This document shows, in pieces, positions 9,287 through 17,478 of a DNA stretch of 56,872 nt (position 1 is its first letter; every line of letters starts with the position of its first letter). The notes below the pieces were generated by a model. The model did no database searches. It was not told where the DNA came from and was given only the letters and a program-made list of their open reading frames with translations. The stretch is from Micromonospora globispora (lineage in GTDB: Bacteria; Actinomycetota; Actinomycetes; Mycobacteriales; Micromonosporaceae), in contig NZ_QGGF01000693.1 of the NCBI RefSeq assembly GCF_003857015.1, positions 1 to 56,872 of the forward strand, read 5' to 3'. The translations under genes were made by a program, and so were the position numbers.

Positions 9287-9357
9287 CAGATGATCCGACA
9301 CCCGTCCCGCCGCACCGTCATTGCGCCCCATTGGGTGCCGTCACCGGGAGTCGGCCG

Positions 9358-10272
9358 GTGATTCTCTGTGTCACGTTGAACGCCGCCCTCGACGTCACCT
9401 ACGTGGTCGACCAGGTCCGCTGGCATTCCGGCAACCGGGTCGTCTCCACCGCCGAGCACGCCGGCGGCAAGGGCACCAACGTGGCCCGGGTGCTGCACAC
9501 CCTCGGTGAGTACGTGGTACTGACCGGCCTCGCCGGTGGCGGCACCGGCGACCGGATCCGGCGCCACCTCGCCGCGGCCGGGATCACCGAGGAGCTCGTG
9601 CCCATCGTCGGCGAGTCCCGGCGCACACTGGCCGTGGTGGACGAGGCCGCGGGCGACGCGACCGGCTTCTGGGAGCCGGGGCCAGCTGTGCGCGCCGACG
9701 AATGGGCCGCGTTCGTCCGGCGCTTCCACCGCCTGCTCGCCGACGCGACCGTCGTGGTGCTCTCCGGCAGCGCGCCACCGGGAGTACCGGACGACGGCTA
9801 CGCATCGCTGATCTCCCTCGCCGGCGACGCCGGTGTGCCAGCCGTCCTCGACGTCTCCGGCGCGGCGCTGCGGATCGGCGTCACTGCCGGACCGGCAGTG
9901 GTCAAGCCCAACCGGGAGGAACTCGCGGCGGCCACGGGTCACGGCGACCCGTGGATCGCCGCAGACTCTCTGGTGTCGGCCGGGGCGGCCGCCGTCGTCG
10001 TCTCCGCCGGCGCGGAGGGCCTGCTGGCATCGACCCCGCAGCGCCGATGGGTGGCCCGGCCGCCCGAACCGCTGTCCGGCAACCCAACCGGTGCCGGCGA
10101 CGCGTGTGTCGCCGCGCTCGCCCGCGGGCTGCTCGCCGGGAACGGCTGGCCGGAGCGGCTGGCGGACGCGGTGGCGTTGTCGGCCGCCGCGGTGCTGCGC
10201 CCCGTGGCCGGTGAGGTCGACCGGGACGCCTACCGGCGGTTTCGCGACTTGGTCCACGTCGAGGAGGTCTAG
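9358..10272 (+). CDS. 1-phosphofructokinase-family hexose kinase, tagatose-6-phosphate kinase-like
   Basis: This 304-residue kinase of the PfkB superfamily has the 1-PFK/LacC pattern. It opens with LCVTLNAALDVTY, carries AGGKGTNVARVLHTLG at about 30-45, VKPNREEL near 182-189, and NPTGAGDACVAALARG with the catalytic Asp at about 250. It should phosphorylate a ketohexose phosphate at C1. The GTG at 9358 is chosen because GGGAG lies seven bases before it; a TTG at 9331 has no such site. The next gene, a class II bisphosphate aldolase, starts four bases after its stop. The pair fits tagatose-6-P to tagatose-1,6-bisphosphate, although fructose-1-P is not excluded. Confidence 0.85.
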   Translation: MILCVTLNAALDVTYVVDQVRWHSGNRVVSTAEHAGGKGTNVARVLHTLGEYVVLTGLAGGGTGDRIRRHLAAAGITEELVPIVGESRRTLAVVDEAAGDATGFWEPGPAVRADEWAAFVRRFHRLLADATVVVLSGSAPPGVPDDGYASLISLAGDAGVPAVLDVSGAALRIGVTAGPAVVKPNREELAAATGHGDPWIAADSLVSAGAAAVVVSAGAEGLLASTPQRRWVARPPEPLSGNPTGAGDACVAALARGLLAGNGWPERLADAVALSAAAVLRPVAGEVDRDAYRRFRDLVHVEEV

Positions 10273-10276
10273 GGGG

Positions 10277-11119
10277 ATGCGCGTCAGTACCGGCGAGATC
10301 GTCGCGGCGGCCGCCGCCGCAGGTAGGGGAGCGGGGGCGTTCAACGTCATCACGCTCGAACACGCGGAGGCGATCGTCGCCGGCGCCGAGCGCGTGGACC
10401 GGCCGGTAATCCTTCAGCTGAGCGAGAACGCCGTCGGTTTCCACCTCGGCCGCGTACGCCCCATCGCCGCCGCCCTCAGCGAGATCGCCACCGCCGCGCG
10501 GGTGCCCGTATCGCTGCACCTGGACCACGTCGCGGACGAGTCGCTCCTGCACCAGACAGCCGACGCCGGCTTCAGCTCCGTCATGTTCGACGCCTCGACC
10601 CGGCCGTACCAGGAGAACGTGGCCGCCACCCGCGCGGCGGCCGGCTGGGCGCACGAGCGAGGGCTGTGGCTGGAGGCCGAACTCGGTGAGGTGGGCGGCA
10701 AGGACGGAGCGCACGCGCCCGGTGTCCGGACCGATCCACGCCAGGCGGAGTCCTACGTCGCGGCGACCGGGGTCGACGCGCTCGCGGTGGCGGTGGGCAG
10801 TTCACATGCGATGACGACCAGGGAGGCGGCTCTCGATCTCGACCTGATCGCGCAGCTGCGCAAGACCGTCCCGGTGCCGCTGGTCCTGCACGGGTCCTCA
10901 GGAGTGCCGGACGAGCGCCTGCGCGGCGCCATCGCGCACGGCATGGTCAAGGTCAACTTCGGTACGGCGTTGAACCTTGCGTACACCGGTGCCGTCCGAG
11001 ACGTCCTGGCCGGCCCGACCCCCCCGGTGGACCCCCGCAAATACCTGCGGGCCGCCCGCGACGCCGTCGCCGACGTCGTGGCGCACTTGCTCACCGTGCT
11101 GGACAAGGCGGCCGGCTAG
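10277..11119 (+). CDS. Class II bisphosphate aldolase (GatY/KbaY/Fba type)
   Basis: This 280-residue TIM-barrel zinc aldolase cleaves ketohexose 1,6-bisphosphate to DHAP and glyceraldehyde 3-phosphate. VSLHLDHVAD (about 76-85) supplies the zinc-binding His and catalytic Asp. HGSSGVPDERL (about 204-214) carries a second zinc His, and VKVNFGTALN binds the phosphate. The start follows AGGGGG and is four bases behind the kinase stop, so it is translationally linked. Together with the kinase and SIS gene it completes a tagatose-6-phosphate-like route. Tagatose versus fructose bisphosphate specificity cannot be settled by eye. Confidence 0.88.
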   Translation: MRVSTGEIVAAAAAAGRGAGAFNVITLEHAEAIVAGAERVDRPVILQLSENAVGFHLGRVRPIAAALSEIATAARVPVSLHLDHVADESLLHQTADAGFSSVMFDASTRPYQENVAATRAAAGWAHERGLWLEAELGEVGGKDGAHAPGVRTDPRQAESYVAATGVDALAVAVGSSHAMTTREAALDLDLIAQLRKTVPVPLVLHGSSGVPDERLRGAIAHGMVKVNFGTALNLAYTGAVRDVLAGPTPPVDPRKYLRAARDAVADVVAHLLTVLDKAAG

Positions 11120-11399
11120 CGCCGCGCCAGCGGATGAGGACGGTGCCTGCCGGGCCCGCTGCCAATCGGCCTCCGGGCCGAGATCGTGGCGCGACGGCGC
11201 CCGGCACGTAGTCGGGTAGCGGCCTCGTCGGGGCCGGGGATCGGGGCGGCCTGGGCGTACCGCTTCGCGGGGCGCCGCCGATTGCGGACCGACTAAACAC
11301 CGTCCGCCAGAAGGACCGCCACGATTAGCTACCACTGTGGAGAACGGGCCTACTGCGGGATTTCGGCAAACAGCCTCGTTCGGCGTGGTGCCCGCGCTG
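11120..11399. other. Gene-free spacer
   Basis: Between the aldolase stop and the LacI remnant I see no supported gene, hairpin or repeat. The sequence is GC-rich. Short frames in it have no recognisable protein character. Confidence 0.5.
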
Positions 11400-11630
11400 C
11401 AGCCGCGCCACCGCACCGACACGGTCCACGTGAGCTTCGACGACTTCCCGGTCGCCGAGTCCCGCAATCCGCCCGTCATCGCCGCGTCCCAGCATCCGCA
11501 GCGGCTCGGCCGGCAGGGCGGCGAGCCTGCTCCTCGACGGGATCAACGGGAGACCGATCCGCTCCGCCGGGTGGTGCTACCGGTGCGGCTGGTCGTCCGC
11601 AGATCCAGCAAGCTGCCGCCGCCGGTATGA
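11400..11630 (+). pseudogene. C-terminal remnant of a LacI-family regulator
   Basis: One frame reads VSFDDFPVAESRNPPV and later RRVVLPVRLVVRRSS. These match the end of LacI/GalR effector domains, which typically read VGFDDFPVA...PPVT...RRVVLPTRLVVRGS. Between them the expected stretch LGRAASLLLDGING is found in a different frame around 11505-11550, so there is a frameshift. The DNA-binding and most of the sensor domain are missing. Its 3' end overlaps the 3' end of the opposing GntR gene. It may once have regulated one of the sugar operons. Confidence 0.6.
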
Positions 11631-12359
11631 ACGGCCACGGGAGGGGGCGGGCGGGGCAACCGATCGGTCAGGGGCTCCGCTGACTGGCGGCTGGTGAAGG
11701 CGCAGCCAGTGCTCCGTCTGAGCTACGTGCTGAGCAGCGGCGCTGTAGGCGGCCGCCGGGTCCCGCGCGATGAGCGCGTTGGTGATCGAGCGATGGCCCG
11801 CGTCGCTTGTCGCCTTGATCAGCTTCCCGTCCGGGGTATCGAAGATCTGGTACGAGCGTGACCGCGATCGGAAGACATCCAGGAGAGTCGCGAGCGTGGG
11901 GCTGCCCGCAATGGCGGCGATGCTCGAGTGGAAGAGGGCATCGAGCTCCGAGGCCTGATGCCCGTCGGACGTCGCCTCCATCCGGTCGAGCAGTTGCAGC
12001 AGCTCCCGCCCCTGCTCTTCGGTGATTTTCGCTGCTGCCTGCGAGGTCGCATGGGCCTCGAGCACGCGCCGCAACTCGTAGATCTCAAGCAACCCGGCCA
12101 GCGGCAGCAGGTCGACCGTGAGGGCGAGGGTCCCGACGATCTCCTCCGGCACAAGCCTCGCGACATAGGTGCCCGAGCCATGACGGGAGTCAATCACCCG
12201 GAGTGCCGACAGCATCCGGACCGCCTCGCGCAGCGATCCGCGTGACACCCCGAGTTCCTCGCAGAGGTCCGCCTCCGGCGGGAACTTCTGGCCGGCGGCG
12301 AGCCGACCGGAGGAGATCATCTGCCGGAGGCCGTGGAAGGCGACGTCGACTGCGGACAC
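11577..12359 (-). CDS. GntR-family transcriptional regulator, FadR (FCD) subgroup
   Basis: The 260-residue product has an N-terminal winged helix (FPPEADLCEELGVSRGSLRE, about 34-53) followed by HGSGTYV. The C-terminal all-helical FCD domain shows metal-binding positions in ELDALFHSSI, DAGHRSI and AAAQHVAQTEHW. GTG at 12359 is preferred because GAGGGAG lies just upstream; TTG at 12383 is an alternative. It is divergent from the class V aminotransferase and probably regulates it. The last 30 residues are low-complexity and run over the LacI remnant, so the natural C terminus may have been altered. Confidence 0.87.
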   Translation of the reverse strand: MSAVDVAFHGLRQMISSGRLAAGQKFPPEADLCEELGVSRGSLREAVRMLSALRVIDSRHGSGTYVARLVPEEIVGTLALTVDLLPLAGLLEIYELRRVLEAHATSQAAAKITEEQGRELLQLLDRMEATSDGHQASELDALFHSSIAAIAGSPTLATLLDVFRSRSRSYQIFDTPDGKLIKATSDAGHRSITNALIARDPAAAYSAAAQHVAQTEHWLRLHQPPVSGAPDRSVAPPAPSRGRSYRRRQLAGSADDQPHR

Positions 12360-12403
12360 GGAGCTCCCTCGAACGATGGTCAACGATAAGGCTAGCGCGC
12401 GGG

Positions 12404-12421
12404 ATCATGAAGTCATATGAT
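12404..12421. promoter_or_regulatory. Candidate GntR operator between divergent genes
   Basis: ATCAT (12404-12408) and ATGAT (12417-12421) form an inverted pair. TCATATGA at 12413-12420 is a perfect palindrome overlapping it. The surrounding 80 bases are noticeably AT-rich for this DNA. The position between the GntR regulator and the aminotransferase supports an operator, but the motif is not proven. Confidence 0.4.
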
Positions 12422-12523
12422 GTCTCCGCTGCAAAGCCCCCCACCGCAGCCTCGTACCCGCACTATAACCGCAAGTTATCTGATGTCTTTCGAAGGCTCG
12501 CCCTTCTTCGAGAGCGGGAATCC

Positions 12524-13747
12524 ATGACCGCGACGTCCATGACCGCGTGCCTGACCCTGCCCGACGGCTCGCCGGCGGCAGCCGCCTGGACACTCCAGTC
12601 CGAGCTACGCCACCTCAACCACGGCTCCTTCGGCGCGGTCCCCGCAGAGGTGCAGGCCCATCAGAACGCCCTACGCGCGCAGATGGACGCCGCCCCGGTC
12701 CTGTGGTTCTCGGAGCTGTCTTCCAAGATCGGCGCCGCCCGGGCCAAGATCGCCGGTTTCCTGGGCGTCGCCGCCGACGACACGGCGTTCGTTCCCAATG
12801 CCAGCGGCGGTGCCAGCGTGGTCTACGCGAACCTCCCCGCACGCCCCGGAATGGAGATCGTGGTCACCGACCACGGCTACGGAGCGGTCACGATGGGCGC
12901 GGAACGCCTCGCCCGCCGCTCGGGCGGCAGGGTGCGCGTCGCCCGGATACCGCTCGACGCGACGCTGCAGCAGGCCCACGACGCTGTCGTAGCGCAGTTC
13001 ACGGACGACACCGGCCTTGTCGTCATCGATCACGTCACCTCGCCGACCGCACGGCTGCTACCGGTCGACACGGTGTCCGCCGAGGCGCGACGCCGCGGCA
13101 TCCCCGTGCTTGTCGACGGGGCGCACGTTCCCGGACTCTACGACCGACCGCTCGACCGACTGGATTGCGACTTCTGGGTCGGCAACCTGCACAAATTCGC
13201 CTGCGCACCGCGCGGTGCCGCGGTTCTGATCGCGCGGACCGCTCAGCGTGACCAGCTGTACCCGCTGATTGACTCGTGGGGCGCGCCGCTCAACTTTCCG
13301 CAGCGCTTCGATAGCCAGGGAACTATCGACGCGACCAGCTACCTCGCGGCGCCGCGGTCGATCGCGTTCATCGAACACACCTGGGGCTGGGAGGCCGCCC
13401 GGCGCTACATGAGTGGCCTGGCTGATTACGCCGAGGAGGTCATCGCGTCGGTCTTCTCCGCCATCACGGGCGAAGACCACCGGGTGGACGTCGGAAGTCC
13501 GGTGAACGCGATGCGCCTGGTGCGCCTGCCGGCGGGACTTGCCACTGCCCACCAGGACGCCGACAGCCTGCGGGACAGGGTGGTGCGCGAACTCGGGGTC
13601 GAAACCGCCTTCACCAGCTTCGGCGGCACCGGCTACTACCGCCTGTCCACCCATGTCTACAACACCGCCGAGGATTTCGAGCACTTCGCCGAACATTGCG
13701 TCCCCGTGCTCTGCGAATGGGCACGCGAGGCCACGCGTCCGCACTGA
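12524..13747 (+). CDS. Class V aminotransferase, isopenicillin-N-epimerase-like
   Basis: This PLP enzyme has 407 residues from the ATG at 12524 (preceded by GAGCGGGAA); a second ATG is at 12539. Fold-type I features are LNHGSFGAVP near the N terminus, VDGAHVPG (PLP-pyridine Asp) at about 198-205 and WVGNLHKFACAPRG, whose Lys forms the Schiff base, at about 220-233. The sequence is closest in style to CefD-like epimerases and desulfurase-type aminotransferases. It is divergent from a GntR gene and 52 bases upstream of a sugar-binding protein. The substrate is unknown. It is probably not part of the sugar operon, since it has its own divergent regulator. Confidence 0.82.
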   Translation: MTATSMTACLTLPDGSPAAAAWTLQSELRHLNHGSFGAVPAEVQAHQNALRAQMDAAPVLWFSELSSKIGAARAKIAGFLGVAADDTAFVPNASGGASVVYANLPARPGMEIVVTDHGYGAVTMGAERLARRSGGRVRVARIPLDATLQQAHDAVVAQFTDDTGLVVIDHVTSPTARLLPVDTVSAEARRRGIPVLVDGAHVPGLYDRPLDRLDCDFWVGNLHKFACAPRGAAVLIARTAQRDQLYPLIDSWGAPLNFPQRFDSQGTIDATSYLAAPRSIAFIEHTWGWEAARRYMSGLADYAEEVIASVFSAITGEDHRVDVGSPVNAMRLVRLPAGLATAHQDADSLRDRVVRELGVETAFTSFGGTGYYRLSTHVYNTAEDFEHFAEHCVPVLCEWAREATRPH

Positions 13748-13799
13748 ACGCTCCACCCCCGACACGACCTGCGACTTTCCCCCATCGAAATGAGGAACC

Positions 13800-15095
13800 G
13801 TGAAACTGAGAAAGGCGCTCACCGGAATCACCCTCTCCCTGGCCACCGCCATCGCGATGACCGGCTGCACCAGTCCCGCCGCTGACGGCACCGTCACGCT
13901 GCAGATGGTCGAGAGCCTCACCAACCCCGCCCGCACCCAGGTGCTCAAGAGCCTTATCGCCGACTTCGAGGCGAAGAACAAGGGCGTCAAGGTGCAGCTC
14001 GTGTCGCCCCCGACCGACCAGGCCGATCAGAAGCTCCAGCAGATGCTGCAGGCCGGTAGTGGGATCGACGTACTCGAGGTCCGGGACCTCACCGTCGGTC
14101 CGTTCTCCAAGAACGGCTGGCTGTACGACATGTCGCACGACCTGGACGGCTGGACCGGCTGGGGCGCGCTGACGGAGAACGCGGCGAAGTTCTCAAAGAA
14201 CGCCGAGGGCAAGTCCTACTTCGTGCCCTATGGCTTCTACGGGCTCAGCCTCTTCTACCGCAGCGACCTGGTGAAGGAGGCCGGCTTCAACGCTCCCCCC
14301 AACAGCTGGCAGGAGTTGCTCCAGCAGGCCACCGCCATCCAGGATCCGTCGAAGAAGCGATACGGTTACGCGTTCCGCGGCGGAAAGAACGGCTACACCA
14401 ACGTCACCGTCGCCATCGAGGCCTACGTCGCCGACCAGATCGACGTCAACAACGCGTACAAGCTCTCCAGCGGAAAGAGCATCTTCTCCGCGCCGGAGGC
14501 CCGTGAGGCACTGAAGACGTACTTCGCGCTCTTCAAGCAGGCCTCTCCGCCGTCATCGGTGGCTTGGGGCTACCCGGAGATGGTCGAGGGCTTCTCGAAC
14601 GGCTCGACTGCATTCCTCCTGCAGGACCCGGAAGTCATCGCCACCGTGGGGCAGTCCAAGGCGATCGGCAAGGATCAGTGGACGACCGCTCCGATGCTGG
14701 TGGGTCCGACCGGAAAGGCCATCCAGCCCATGGCGACGGCCGGCTGGGGGGTCGCGTCGTCGAGCAAGCACAAGCAGGAGGCCGTCAAGCTGATCAAGTT
14801 CCTCTCCGAAGGGGAAGCGTCGATTCGCTTCACGAAGGAAAACAGTCTCGTCCCCATCCTGAAGGAGGCGGTCGACGACGAGTTCTACAAGGTGGGCGCC
14901 TGGAAGAGCTACGTCACGATGAACCAGAAGCCCGACGTGTACATCACGGCTGTTCAGCCGCGCGACGCCAGCTGGTGGACGGAGTGGGCCCAGAAGGCCG
15001 ACACCGAGGTGCAGCAGGTCCTGGCCGGCAAGATGTCGCAGGAGGAGCTCCTCGCCAGCTGGGACAAGTACTGGACCGAGAAGTGGGCGAAGTAG
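13800..15095 (+). CDS. Extracellular sugar-binding lipoprotein (CUT1), rhamnose-locus
   Basis: The 431-residue protein opens with MKLRKALTGI and a hydrophobic stretch ending at the lipobox MTGC (Cys23). The body has the family 1 binding-protein pattern, including DVLEVRDLTVGPFSKNGWL and PYGFYGLSLFYRSDLVKEAG. The GTG start at 13800 follows GAGGAA. It leads an operon with two permeases and rhaM, which points to import of a rhamnose-containing oligosaccharide or glycoside rather than free rhamnose; that is inference. There is no ATPase gene in this set. Confidence 0.88.
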   Translation: MKLRKALTGITLSLATAIAMTGCTSPAADGTVTLQMVESLTNPARTQVLKSLIADFEAKNKGVKVQLVSPPTDQADQKLQQMLQAGSGIDVLEVRDLTVGPFSKNGWLYDMSHDLDGWTGWGALTENAAKFSKNAEGKSYFVPYGFYGLSLFYRSDLVKEAGFNAPPNSWQELLQQATAIQDPSKKRYGYAFRGGKNGYTNVTVAIEAYVADQIDVNNAYKLSSGKSIFSAPEAREALKTYFALFKQASPPSSVAWGYPEMVEGFSNGSTAFLLQDPEVIATVGQSKAIGKDQWTTAPMLVGPTGKAIQPMATAGWGVASSSKHKQEAVKLIKFLSEGEASIRFTKENSLVPILKEAVDDEFYKVGAWKSYVTMNQKPDVYITAVQPRDASWWTEWAQKADTEVQQVLAGKMSQEELLASWDKYWTEKWAK

Positions 15096-15103
15096 TTAAG
15101 AGC

Positions 15104-16063
15104 ATGACTCAGACAGCACTACCGACGAAGGGGCGCCCGACTTCCGGGCTGGGCGCCCCTTCGGGCCCGCGAAAGCGGACCTTCACCGTCACGCGCGGCC
15201 TCATCGTCCTGGCGTTCATGGCGCCGGCTGTCATCTTCGTCGCGATCTTCACGTACTACCCGATGATCTCCGGCAGCCAGATGGCGTTTCGCAAGTGGAA
15301 CCTCGCCGACCTCACCGACACCTCCTGGGTCGGCTTCGACAACTTCACGGCGATCTTCACGGACCCGACGTTCTTCACGGTGCTCGGCAACACCGCGATC
15401 TGGGTCTTCGCCTCGATCATTCCGCAGCTCCTGATCGGCTTCGCTCTCGCGCTGTGGCTACGTCGCAGGTTCCGCTTCCGCGGCGTCTACCAGGCCCTGA
15501 TCTTCTTTCCCTGGGCCATATCCGGATTCCTCATCGGCATCGTGTTCCGCTGGATGTTCAACGGCGAGTTCGGCGTGATCAACGACCTGCTGGTGAAAAT
15601 CGGAATCGTCGACACCCCGGTGCCATGGCTCGCCAAGCCCGGTACCGCGATGTTCGCGTTGGTCGTCGCGAACGTCTGGTACGGAGTGACCTTCTTCGCG
15701 ATCATGATCCTTGCCGCACTCCAGTCGGTGCCGGATGAGCTGTACGAGGCGGCCGCGCTGGACGGCGCCAGCAAGCCCCGCGTGCTGTTCCAGATCACCA
15801 TCCCGCAGATCGCCACGACCCTCGCGCTGACCGTGCTGCTGCGAGTTATCTGGATCTTCAACTTCCCCGACATCATCTACGCGATGACCGGCGGAGGCCC
15901 CGCCAACCAGACGCACATCGTCACCACCTGGATGATCGAGACCACTCAGCGCGGTGACTACGGGCATGCCTCGGCGACCGGGCTGATCGTCGTCGCCGTG
16001 CTGCTCGTGTTCAGCGCCTTCTACCTGTTGGCCCTGCGCGAGCGGAAGGAGGTTCGATCGTGA
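15104..16063 (+). CDS. Sugar ABC transporter permease, MalF type (CUT1)
   Basis: This 319-residue membrane protein has a cytosolic Pro-rich N terminus and six predicted hydrophobic segments. The EAA loop reads LYEAAALDGASKPRVLFQIT. The family signature YAMTGGGPANQTH occurs near residue 260. The ATG at 15104 is nine bases after the binding-protein stop. The TGA overlaps the GTG of the next permease. It forms a heterodimer with that gene; the ATPase is presumably a shared one encoded elsewhere. Confidence 0.92.
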   Translation: MTQTALPTKGRPTSGLGAPSGPRKRTFTVTRGLIVLAFMAPAVIFVAIFTYYPMISGSQMAFRKWNLADLTDTSWVGFDNFTAIFTDPTFFTVLGNTAIWVFASIIPQLLIGFALALWLRRRFRFRGVYQALIFFPWAISGFLIGIVFRWMFNGEFGVINDLLVKIGIVDTPVPWLAKPGTAMFALVVANVWYGVTFFAIMILAALQSVPDELYEAAALDGASKPRVLFQITIPQIATTLALTVLLRVIWIFNFPDIIYAMTGGGPANQTHIVTTWMIETTQRGDYGHASATGLIVVAVLLVFSAFYLLALRERKEVRS

Positions 16064-16896
16064 CGTCACACCAATCCGTCGTCGGTCGTGTCATCCGCGT
16101 CCTTTTCCTGACGTTGTGGGCCGTGATCACCCTGTTCCCGCTGTACTGGATCACGATCACCTCGTTCAAGACGCCGGGCGCGATCTTCAGCTACCCGCTG
16201 GCGTACTGGCCGGAGGAGTTCTCCCTCGAGAACTACATAGGACTGTTCCAGAAGGCGCAGTTCGGCACGTACATCCTGAACAGCCTGACGGTGTCGACCG
16301 CTGCCGCGGCCGTGGCCACGCTGATCGCGATGCTCTCCGGTTACGTGCTCGCCCGGTTCGAGTTCCGTAGCAAGTCGGCGGTGCTGTTGGCCTTCCTGGT
16401 TACGCAGATGATCCCGTCGTTCATCGCGCTCGGGCCGCTGTACCTGCTGATGGTCCAGCTGGGACTCGTCGACCAGAAGTTGGGTCTGGTGCTGATCTAT
16501 ATCGCCGTCTGCATCCCGGTGAGCACCGTCATGCTGCGCGGTTTCTTCGCCAATGTGCCCGATGCGTTGGAGGAAGCGGCCCTGATCGACGGCTGCTCCC
16601 GCCTCACGGCGCTCTTCCGGGTGATCGCGCCGGTCATGAAGCCGGGGATCATCGCGGCGTTCATCTTCAACTTCGTGAACTGCTGGAACGAGTTGTTCCT
16701 GTCGGTCACGCTGATGAACAGCGACGAGAACCGCACCATCCCGACGGCACTGAACGCCTTCATCACCAGCTTCAACATCGAGTGGGCATCGATGGCGGCG
16801 GCGGCGGTACTGACCATCCTCCCCACCATGGTCCTCTTCGCCTTCGCCAGCCGGTACATCGTCCAAGGGCTCACCGCCGGCGCGGTCAAGGGCTGA
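16060..16896 (+). CDS. Sugar ABC transporter permease, MalG type (CUT1)
   Basis: The product has 278 residues and six hydrophobic segments. The ATPase-contact loop EEAALIDGCSRLTALFRVIA lies at about 168-187. The GTG start overlaps the stop of the upstream permease by four bases, showing translational coupling. It ends 45 bases before rhaM, which has its own start context. With the preceding two genes it makes a complete CUT1 importer except for the ATPase. Confidence 0.92.
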   Translation: MTSHQSVVGRVIRVLFLTLWAVITLFPLYWITITSFKTPGAIFSYPLAYWPEEFSLENYIGLFQKAQFGTYILNSLTVSTAAAAVATLIAMLSGYVLARFEFRSKSAVLLAFLVTQMIPSFIALGPLYLLMVQLGLVDQKLGLVLIYIAVCIPVSTVMLRGFFANVPDALEEAALIDGCSRLTALFRVIAPVMKPGIIAAFIFNFVNCWNELFLSVTLMNSDENRTIPTALNAFITSFNIEWASMAAAAVLTILPTMVLFAFASRYIVQGLTAGAVKG

Positions 16897-16941
16897 GAGC
16901 GCCGGCCCGGTTCGGGCTCCACCAACCGATCGGAGACACTG

Positions 16942-17292
16942 ATGCCCCGTGTCTGCTTCACCCTGCAGGTCGACCCGTCACGGCTCGAGGAGTACCGCGC
17001 CCGGCACGCGGCGGTGTGGCCCGAGATGCTCGCCGCACTACGCGACGCCGGCTGGCGTGACTACACGCTTCATCTCCGAGAGGACGGACTGCTCGTCGGT
17101 GTTCTGGCGACGGACGACTTCGCGGCCGCGCAGGCGGCGATGGAGCGCACCGACATCAACCGGCGCTGGCAGGCCGAGATGGCGCAGTTCTTCCCCCAGC
17201 TCGCCGACGGGCGCGCCGATCGGGGGATGCATGTTCTCGATGAGGCGTTCAACCTCGAAGCCCAGCTGGCCCGCACCACCTCGGCAGAGTAA
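16942..17292 (+). CDS. rhaM: L-rhamnose mutarotase
   Basis: This 116-residue dimeric cytosolic protein interconverts the alpha and beta anomers of L-rhamnose. The family pattern is clear: FTLQVDPSRLEEYRARHAAV (the His is catalytic), VWPEM, a GWRDYTLHL stretch and MERTDINRRWQAEM. The length matches RhaM/YiiL. It sits between the CUT1 permeases and a DeoR regulator followed by rhaB. This is the same neighbourhood as rhizobial and Bacillus rhamnose loci and fixes the identity of the cluster. Confidence 0.93.
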   Translation: MPRVCFTLQVDPSRLEEYRARHAAVWPEMLAALRDAGWRDYTLHLREDGLLVGVLATDDFAAAQAAMERTDINRRWQAEMAQFFPQLADGRADRGMHVLDEAFNLEAQLARTTSAE

Positions 17293-17360
17293 GGGCGGTT
17301 TGAGCCGCTGGTTCGTGCTCTCGGCGGCGGCCGGAGGACGGCCATCCGAAAGAACTGAAA

Positions 17361-17441
17361 GTAACCAGCTACGAAACGAAACCGTTACGACGGCGACTTC
17401 CCTTTCGTTTATTGACCCTTCGTCTGCGGTGTGTCTAGCGT
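17361..17441 (+). promoter_or_regulatory. Promoter and candidate DeoR operator before the rhamnose regulator
   Basis: AAACGAAA (17374-17381) is mirrored exactly by TTTCGTTT (17403-17410). GTAAC (17361-17365) and GTTAC (17384-17388) form a second inverted pair. Directly downstream TTGACC (17412-17417) and TAGCGT (17436-17441), 18 bases apart, resemble a sigma-70 promoter. The arrangement fits autoregulation by the DeoR protein encoded at 17479. Confidence 0.5.
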
Positions 17442-17478
17442 CACCTCACACCACCGTAGGCGGAGGGGCCAGAGACCC

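Noticed and set aside
8315-9331. N-terminal extension of the SIS gene to a 636-residue protein
   Set aside because: The extra part is antisense to the DeoR gene and has no protein character; the SIS fold starts after 8314.
11337-11630. A 97-residue intact plus-strand gene
   Set aside because: Only short blocks resemble LacI C termini and the middle is in another frame, so it is treated as a pseudogene.
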